NCBI RefSeq assembly: GCF_040147005.1
Contig: NZ_JAMSHO010000001.1
Coordinates: 2,294,001-2,358,000, forward strand
Direction of reading: 5' to 3'
DNA length: 64,000 bases
DNA from: Halomonas sp. H10-9-1
Lineage (GTDB): Bacteria > Pseudomonadota > Gammaproteobacteria > Pseudomonadales > Halomonadaceae
The notes beneath the pieces were generated by a model. It was not told the DNA's origin and ran no database searches. It saw only the letters and a program-made list of their open reading frames with translations. Every line of letters starts with the position of its first letter. Position 1 is the stretch's first letter. Both the position numbers and the translations under genes were made by a program. This document shows, in pieces, positions 59,310-64,000 of the stretch.

Positions 59310-60476
59310 TTACCAGCGACGCTCGAATTTCTTGCGCAGGATGACGGCGGTCGCGTTCAGGAAGATCAGGATGGTCAGCAGCACCAGGATGCCCCCGGCG
59401 GTCTTCTCGACAAACGCCTTCTCCGGCTCGCCCGCCCAGGTAAAGATCTGTGCCGGCAGCACGGTGGCCGCCTCGGTGAAAGACGCTCCCACATCCGGTA
59501 TGAAGGCCACCATACCGACGATGATCAGCGGCGCCGTCTCCCCCATGGCCTGAGCCAGACCGATAATGGAGCCGGTCATGATGCCGGGCATGGCCAGCGG
59601 CAGCACGTGGTCGCGCACCACCTGCCAGCGCGAGCAGCCCACCCCGAAGGCGGCGTGGCGGATGGAGTCCGGTACGCTACGCAGTGCGGTACGGGTGGCG
59701 ATGATGATCACCGGCAGGGTCATCAGCGCCAGGGTCATGCCACCGACCAGCGGCGTGGAGCGGGGCACCCCGAAGAAATTGATGAAGATCGCCAGCCCCA
59801 GCAGGCCGAACAGGATCGAAGGAATCGCCGCCAGGTTGTTGATATTGATCTCGATCAGCTGGGTCAGGCGATTGTCAGGAGCAAACTCCTCCAGATAGAC
59901 CGCTGTCATCACCCCGATGGGGAAGGAGATAGCCAGGGTCACCAGCATGGTCATCACCGTTCCCATCACGGCCGAGAGAATCCCCGAGGCTTCCGGCATC
60001 TTGGAGTCGCCGGTGGTGAAGAAGTTGGTATTGAACTTGAGCTCCACGCGCCCCTGTTCCACCAGGGCATCGACGGTGGCCCGTTGCTCATCGCTCAACT
60101 TGTTCCGATGCCCTTTCAGGTACTGGTCGACCTCACTGTCGGCGAGTACCCAGCGGGTCTCGGTGGTGCCCAGCAACTCGGGGTTCTCGCGCAACGCCAC
60201 CGGTATCTGGCGTTCGAAGGTACGGCTCACCAAGCGCGACTCGTCCGGATCCAGGGCGGCGCGCCCCATCCGCTGGGCGTCCTCGTTGTAGTCGATCTCC
60301 ACCTGGATCTGCGCCTGCTGGAAGGCCGGCAGGCCCTTGACCAGCATGTCGGCGAAGAACAGCACCAGGAACAGACCGGCCAGGCCCAATGCCCCCATGG
60401 AGATCCACTTCAGCCGCGCGGAGCGACGATGGCGGCGCTTCAGCTGGGCGCTGATGTCGTCGAAGGTTTGACTCAT
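59310..60476 (-). CDS. pstA: Phosphate ABC transporter permease PstA
   Basis: PstA forms the phosphate channel with PstC. The 388-residue protein has an N-terminal cytoplasmic stretch and a first helix. A periplasmic insert of about 120 residues (from QAQIQVEIDYNEDAQRMG to NTNFFTTGD) makes it longer than E. coli PstA. The permease core has the EAA-like loop AAFGVGCSRWQVVRDHVLPLAMPGIMTGSIIGLAQAMGETAPL. The long-form PstA is common in Pseudomonas and Halomonas relatives. It lies between pstC and pstB with short gaps. Confidence 0.95.
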   Translation of the reverse strand: MSQTFDDISAQLKRRHRRSARLKWISMGALGLAGLFLVLFFADMLVKGLPAFQQAQIQVEIDYNEDAQRMGRAALDPDESRLVSRTFERQIPVALRENPELLGTTETRWVLADSEVDQYLKGHRNKLSDEQRATVDALVEQGRVELKFNTNFFTTGDSKMPEASGILSAVMGTVMTMLVTLAISFPIGVMTAVYLEEFAPDNRLTQLIEININNLAAIPSILFGLLGLAIFINFFGVPRSTPLVGGMTLALMTLPVIIIATRTALRSVPDSIRHAAFGVGCSRWQVVRDHVLPLAMPGIMTGSIIGLAQAMGETAPLIIVGMVAFIPDVGASFTEAATVLPAQIFTWAGEPEKAFVEKTAGGILVLLTILIFLNATAVILRKKFERRW

Positions 60477-60494
60477 CTCGGCGATTCCTCGGTG

Positions 60495-61751
60495 TTACAG
60501 GTTGTTGACGCGGTACTTCTCGCGGAAGCGACGGATCATCAGCACCGAGACCAGGTTCAGGCTCAGGGTGACGGCGAAGAGCACCAGGCCCAGGGCGAAG
60601 GCGGAGAGTGTCTCGGCGCTCTCGAACTCCAGGTCCCCGGTCAGCGCCGCCACGATGCGCACCGTCACCGTGGTCATGTCCTCGAAGGGGTTGGCGGTGA
60701 GGTTGGGCCGCATGCCCGCGGCCATCACCACGATCATGGTCTCGCCCAGCGCCCGCGAGACCGCCAGCAGCGAGGCGGAGATGATCCCCGGCAGCGCCGC
60801 CGGAATGACCACGTCACGGATGGTCTCGCCCTTGGTCATGCCCAGCGCCAGCGAGCCCTGGCGCATGCTGTCGGGCACCGAGTTGATCACGTCGTCGGAG
60901 AGCGAGGAGATGAAGGGAATGATCATGATGCCCATCACCACCCCCGGCGCCACGGCGTTGTTGTAGGCGGCATCGATGCCGAAGAAGCCAGCCACGTCGA
61001 CGATGACCGGCGCCACCGTGATGGCGGCGAAGAAGCCGTAGACCACGGTGGGAATGCCGGCCAGCACCTCGAGGGTCGGCTTGGCCAGGGTGCGCACTCG
61101 CTGGGGGGCAAACTCCGCCATGTAGATGGCCGAGAGCAGGCCCACGGGAATCGCCACCAGCATGGCGATGGCGGTGATCATGAAGGTACCGGCAAACAGT
61201 GGCACGGAACCGAACTGAGCGCCAGTCGCACCCGCTTCGGCGCGCCCGGCGGCGGCCAGGAAGCTGGCTCCCGGATTCCACACCGTGCCGGTGATGAAGT
61301 CCCAGAAGCTATGCATCTTGAAGAAGCGCAGCGCCTCGAAGATGATCGAGAAGAGGATGCCGAAGGTGGTAAAGATCGAGATCATTGCCGCGCCGATCAG
61401 CACCCAGCGAATCACCCGCTCGATGGCTTGGCGGGCGTGAAAGTCGGGCTTCACCTGGCGCATCCCGACCAGCAGGCCGAGCGCGGCGATCACCAGGCTG
61501 CCGGCCAGCAGATAGGTAGTCGGGATCTCGGCGCCCAGCAGCAGCATCAGGAAGGCCCCGACGGCCCCCACGGTGATTGCCGGGCCGGCAGTGGCCAGTA
61601 CAGCGAACCAGGCGTACTGGTCGGGCTGGGCATACATGGCCGTGCCGTTGGCGCGCACTCGCGCGGCCTTGGCACGACCCAGGAAGAAGGCTATCAGACC
61701 CAGTAGCAGCAGGACGCCGCTGAACATGGCGAGGAGTTGGTTGGTCTGCAT
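60495..61751 (-). CDS. pstC: Phosphate ABC transporter permease PstC
   Basis: The 418-residue permease pairs with PstA. It carries extra N-terminal helices (LLAMFSGVLLLLGLIAFFLGRAKAARVRANG and a second set to about residue 120) before the standard six-helix core with GTFMITAIAMLVAIPVGLLSAIYMAEF and the EAA-like loop GSLALGMTKGETIRDVVIPAALPGIISASLLAVSRALGETM. This long form parallels the long PstA. I chose the ATG at 61751, preceded by GAGAGAG, rather than codons up to 61838. Confidence 0.95.
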   Translation of the reverse strand: MQTNQLLAMFSGVLLLLGLIAFFLGRAKAARVRANGTAMYAQPDQYAWFAVLATAGPAITVGAVGAFLMLLLGAEIPTTYLLAGSLVIAALGLLVGMRQVKPDFHARQAIERVIRWVLIGAAMISIFTTFGILFSIIFEALRFFKMHSFWDFITGTVWNPGASFLAAAGRAEAGATGAQFGSVPLFAGTFMITAIAMLVAIPVGLLSAIYMAEFAPQRVRTLAKPTLEVLAGIPTVVYGFFAAITVAPVIVDVAGFFGIDAAYNNAVAPGVVMGIMIIPFISSLSDDVINSVPDSMRQGSLALGMTKGETIRDVVIPAALPGIISASLLAVSRALGETMIVVMAAGMRPNLTANPFEDMTTVTVRIVAALTGDLEFESAETLSAFALGLVLFAVTLSLNLVSVLMIRRFREKYRVNNL

Positions 61752-61856
61752 AGGTCTCTCTCGGTGAATGACGGTGACAGCATGCCTGTCGCAACGTGAG
61801 ACGGCCGGCAGCCGATGGCTGCCGGCCGGTTCAGGCATCCATGCCCATTCTCATCC

Positions 61857-62882
61857 TTACAGGTCGGAGACCTGCAGCTTGGCACGGTCAGCGACCTTCT
61901 GGCGGGTCTGCTCGCGCTCGGCTTCCGGCAGCGGGATCAGGCCCAGGTCACCCAGGTAACCCCCCTCGCCGATCATGGTCTCGGAGACGAACATGTCGAC
62001 ATACTCATACAGCGGCGGAACTTCTTCAGCGTGCTGGTTCTTCACGTAGAACCACAGCGAACGAGCGATCGGATAGTCGCCAGAACTGATCGACTCGGAC
62101 TCGGCCGCGACACCGTCGATGCTGGAGGCGATCAGGGTATCGGGGTTCTCGACCAGGAAGGAGTAGCCGAAGATGCCGAAGGCATCGGTGTCCTCGGAGA
62201 GGCGCTGAACGATCAGGTTGTCGTTCTCGCCGGCGTCGATATAGGCACCGTCGGAGCGCACCTCGGTATAGGCCTCGCCACCGTAGACTTCCATCTCCTC
62301 GGAGGCGGCTTCCATCACCAGCTCCTCGAAGGCGTCACGGGTGCCGGAAGTGCTGGGCGGCCCATAGACGGAGATCTCGCGATCCGGCAGGGAGGCGTCG
62401 ATCTCGCTCCAGTTGGTGTAGGGGTTATCGACCAGCTCGCCGTCGACCGGCACCTTGGCGGCCACGGCCAGGAACAGCTGCTCGAGGGTCAGGTCGACGC
62501 CTTCGTTCTCGCTGGACTGGGCGAAGACGATGCCGTCGGAGCCGATCTTGACCTCGGTGACGTCGGTCACGCCGTTCTCTTCGCAGCGCTCGACCTCGGA
62601 GGCCTTGATGCGACGGGAAGCGTTGGAGATGTCCGGAGTGCCCTCGCCCACGCCATTGCAGAATAGGCGAATGCCGCCGCCGGAACCGGTGGACTCGATC
62701 ACGGGAGTCGGGTACTCGCTCACCGCACCGAACTCCTCGGTCACATAGCTGGCGAACGGGTAGACGGTGCTGGAACCGACGATGCGGATCTGGTCACGAG
62801 CGTGGGCCATTGTGGCCACGCCCATAACGGCGGCGGCGATGGCCGTGGTCTTGAAAGCGTGGCTCTTGAGGATGCGAGTCAT
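61857..62882 (-). CDS. pstS: Periplasmic phosphate-binding protein PstS
   Basis: PstS captures phosphate in the periplasm and delivers it to PstCA. The 341-residue precursor has a signal peptide (cleavage after about residue 28, AHA). Phosphate-binding loops are IVGSSTVYPFA, ESTGSGGGIRLFC, GSDGIVF and GPPSTSGTRDAF. The form is that of the Pseudomonas-type PstS. It heads the pst operon, with two Pho boxes 60-160 bp upstream. Confidence 0.96.
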   Translation of the reverse strand: MTRILKSHAFKTTAIAAAVMGVATMAHARDQIRIVGSSTVYPFASYVTEEFGAVSEYPTPVIESTGSGGGIRLFCNGVGEGTPDISNASRRIKASEVERCEENGVTDVTEVKIGSDGIVFAQSSENEGVDLTLEQLFLAVAAKVPVDGELVDNPYTNWSEIDASLPDREISVYGPPSTSGTRDAFEELVMEAASEEMEVYGGEAYTEVRSDGAYIDAGENDNLIVQRLSEDTDAFGIFGYSFLVENPDTLIASSIDGVAAESESISSGDYPIARSLWFYVKNQHAEEVPPLYEYVDMFVSETMIGEGGYLGDLGLIPLPEAEREQTRQKVADRAKLQVSDL

Positions 62883-62944
62883 GGAGCGATCTCCTGATGG
62901 GAACGGTGTTCAACCTTCTCGGGTGACCACCTTGCCCCAGCCAG

Positions 62945-62962
62945 ATGACAGCTTTATGACAT
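62945..62962 (-). promoter_or_regulatory. Pho box 1 of the pst operon
   Basis: On the minus strand ATGTCAT-AAAG-CTGTCAT, two TGTCAT repeats with an 11-bp period, about 65 bp before pstS. It matches the PhoB consensus CTGTCAT-N4-CTGTCAT closely. Confidence 0.88.
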
Positions 62963-63022
62963 CGCCATCATGCTCGCTGGGGCAGGCCGCCCCCGCTGCA
63001 GGCCACACCTTGCCGCAGGCAG

Positions 63023-63040
63023 ATGACAACTCTGTGACAT
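63023..63040 (-). promoter_or_regulatory. Pho box 2 of the pst operon
   Basis: On the minus strand ATGTCAC-AGAG-TTGTCAT, 78 bp upstream of Pho box 1. The flanks also match (CCTTGCC-N-CAG-N-CAGATGACA on the plus strand), so the whole module of about 37 bp is duplicated. Confidence 0.82.
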
Positions 63041-63083
63041 TGCGGGTCGCGGTGACGAGAAAATCGCGGCAACGGGCCGCCCG

Positions 63084-63818
63084 TCACAGCAGCAGCGCCA
63101 GCGCCGCCAGGGCACAGAGCGCCAGCGACGCCCCCTGCAACAGGCGCCGGTCGAGGCGGTGAGCGACACGGCCGGCCAGCCAGCTGCCGGCCAGCACCCC
63201 GGGAGCGAAGCTCAGCGCCATGCCGAAATGCCAGGCTTGGATCAGCCCCGCCGGCGCCAGGGTCAGCAGCGTCATCAGTGCCGTGACGACGAAGAAGGCC
63301 GAGAGGGTGCCGCGCAGACGATCGGGCGAGAAGCCGTGCAGCAACAGCACCATGGGCGGCCCACTCAGCGCGGCCACGGTGCCCAGGATCCCCGAGAGAA
63401 TGCCCGCTCCGAGCAGGGTGAGGCGATTGACCGGCAGGCGGAAGCGGAACAGGGTCACCGCCACCGCGAACAGCACGCTGCCGGCGATCAGCGTTTCCAG
63501 CACCGCCATGGGGGCAACGAGCAGCAGCCACAGCCCCAGGGCGTTGCCGGGAATCCGCCCGATCAGGGCCATGCCGACCTCTGCCAGGCGCACCTCGCGC
63601 CAGTAGTGGCGCAGGGTGGTCAGCGCCACGGTGAAACCGAACAGCACCAGCACCACCGGCACCAGCCGCGGCTCCAGCATCAGCAGCGGCGGTGCCCCCA
63701 CCACCGCCAGGCCGAAGCCGGTGGCACGCTGCACGAAGGCGCCCAGCGCCAGCACCGCGGTACAGCCCAGCCAGACCCCGGGGCTCATGTCGGCCCAGGC
63801 CAGCAGCCCCTCAAGCAT
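63084..63818 (-). CDS. TauE/SafE-family membrane permease
   Basis: The 244-residue product has about eight membrane helices and TauE/SafE features: FVQRATGFGLAVVGAPPLLML near the N-terminus, GRIPGNALGLWLL and GILSGILGTVAALSGPPMVLLLHG. The family exports sulphite, sulphoacetate or related anions; the substrate here is unknown. I chose the ATG at 63818, which overlaps the stop codon of the upstream transporter gene by eight bases, so the two genes are likely coupled. Its stop codon is about 40 bp from Pho box 2, so it is upstream of, not part of, the pst operon. Confidence 0.87.
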   Translation of the reverse strand: MLEGLLAWADMSPGVWLGCTAVLALGAFVQRATGFGLAVVGAPPLLMLEPRLVPVVLVLFGFTVALTTLRHYWREVRLAEVGMALIGRIPGNALGLWLLLVAPMAVLETLIAGSVLFAVAVTLFRFRLPVNRLTLLGAGILSGILGTVAALSGPPMVLLLHGFSPDRLRGTLSAFFVVTALMTLLTLAPAGLIQAWHFGMALSFAPGVLAGSWLAGRVAHRLDRRLLQGASLALCALAALALLL

Positions 63819-64000
63819 CGCCGACACGGCCAGGGAGCACGCGGATCGCCAGGTTGGCCAGCAGCGTGGCACCCAGCATGGTGCCCACCATGGGCCAGGC
63901 GCTGTCGATCTCGAAGGCGCCGACCATGACTCCGGCCAGGGCGCCGCAGGAGAACTGGATACTGCCCTGCAGGGCCGCCGCGGTGGCGCTCATGTGCGGG
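63811..64000 (-). CDS. C-terminal end of an MFS transporter, cut by the window
   Basis: Only the last 62 residues are present. The segment HMSATAAALQGSIQFSCGALAGVMVGAF and a final helix TMLGATLLANLAIRVL are like the end of Bcr/CflA-type drug-efflux MFS proteins (the SALQGFIQ region before the last two helices). The frame is open to the window edge, so the start lies beyond base 64000. Family assignment is tentative. Confidence 0.65.
   Translation of the reverse strand, partial: PHMSATAAALQGSIQFSCGALAGVMVGAFEIDSAWPMVGTMLGATLLANLAIRVLPGRVGDA

Noticed and set aside
59196..61706. An 836-codon open frame on the plus strand opposite pstB, pstA and pstC
   Set aside because: It is the antisense shadow of three well-supported transporter genes. 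Its product is low-complexity (His, Gly, Gln, Asp) and shows no domain.

Overview
The window is a chromosomal segment of a high-GC, halophilic-type gammaproteobacterium. The gene order (dusB-fis-purH, bioBFHCD, copper and arsenate islands, pst operon) and the protein sequences look most like the Halomonas / Halomonadaceae group. That assignment is inference from gene content and codon style; no rRNA is present. Nearly all genes are intact. Only the first (dusB) and last (an MFS transporter) are cut by the window edges.

Layout: 1-2.9 kb dusB-fis-purH. 3.1-4.5 kb a succinate-semialdehyde dehydrogenase on the minus strand. 4.7-5.8 kb folE-folX, with an odd 7-codon tandem repeat at the folX 3' end and a LitR/CarH-like operator before folE. 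6.0-8.4 kb a secreted hypothetical, srkA and comF. 8.3-14.5 kb the biotin cluster bioB-F-H-C-D, tRNA-Leu(TAG), bioA, with a BirA-type operator. 14.6-15.5 kb an outer-membrane protein. 15.7-21.3 kb cobalamin salvage (cobT-cbiZ-cbiB, then a cobalamin riboswitch, btuF, cobB). 21.6-23.6 kb a GlxA/FtrA-type regulator divergent from a periplasmic metallo-hydrolase.

23.7-35.4 kb is a copper/heavy-metal island. It holds a small secreted or membrane protein set with DUF411, a cupredoxin, a QseB/PmrA-like two-component system, CopA multicopper oxidase, CopB, an accessory lgt, DUF2933, an HMA-like protein, an APC permease and a P1B-ATPase. Two families of repeated operators tie it together: TTCAG-N6-TTCAG direct repeats (three sites, each 10 bp before a -10 element) and a MerR-type dyad (two sites).

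35.5-40.6 kb is an AT-richer block. I read it as an array of integron-like gene cassettes without an integrase (a CALIN). All genes point to the minus strand, and attC-like imperfect hairpins lie between them. One cassette carries a SIR2-HerA pair, a known type of NAD-depleting anti-phage system. Other cassettes carry a VapD-like protein, a two-TM protein and an unknown protein, and one gene-less cassette seems to hold a promoter.

41-44.7 kb has small accessory genes, including an HTH-glutathione-S-transferase fusion and a zinc metallopeptidase. 44.9-51.5 kb is a fatty or short-chain acid beta-oxidation cluster (acyl-CoA dehydrogenase, SDR, acyl-CoA ligase, TetR regulator, thiolase) with a PsrA-like box and two copies of a TetR-type operator. 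51.7-58.3 kb is an arsenic cluster (acr3, MFS, arsR, IS1111-type IS110 element, arsJ, gapdh) interrupted by the insertion sequence. 58.4-62.9 kb is pstSCAB with a duplicated Pho box. The end has a TauE/SafE permease and a partial MFS gene.
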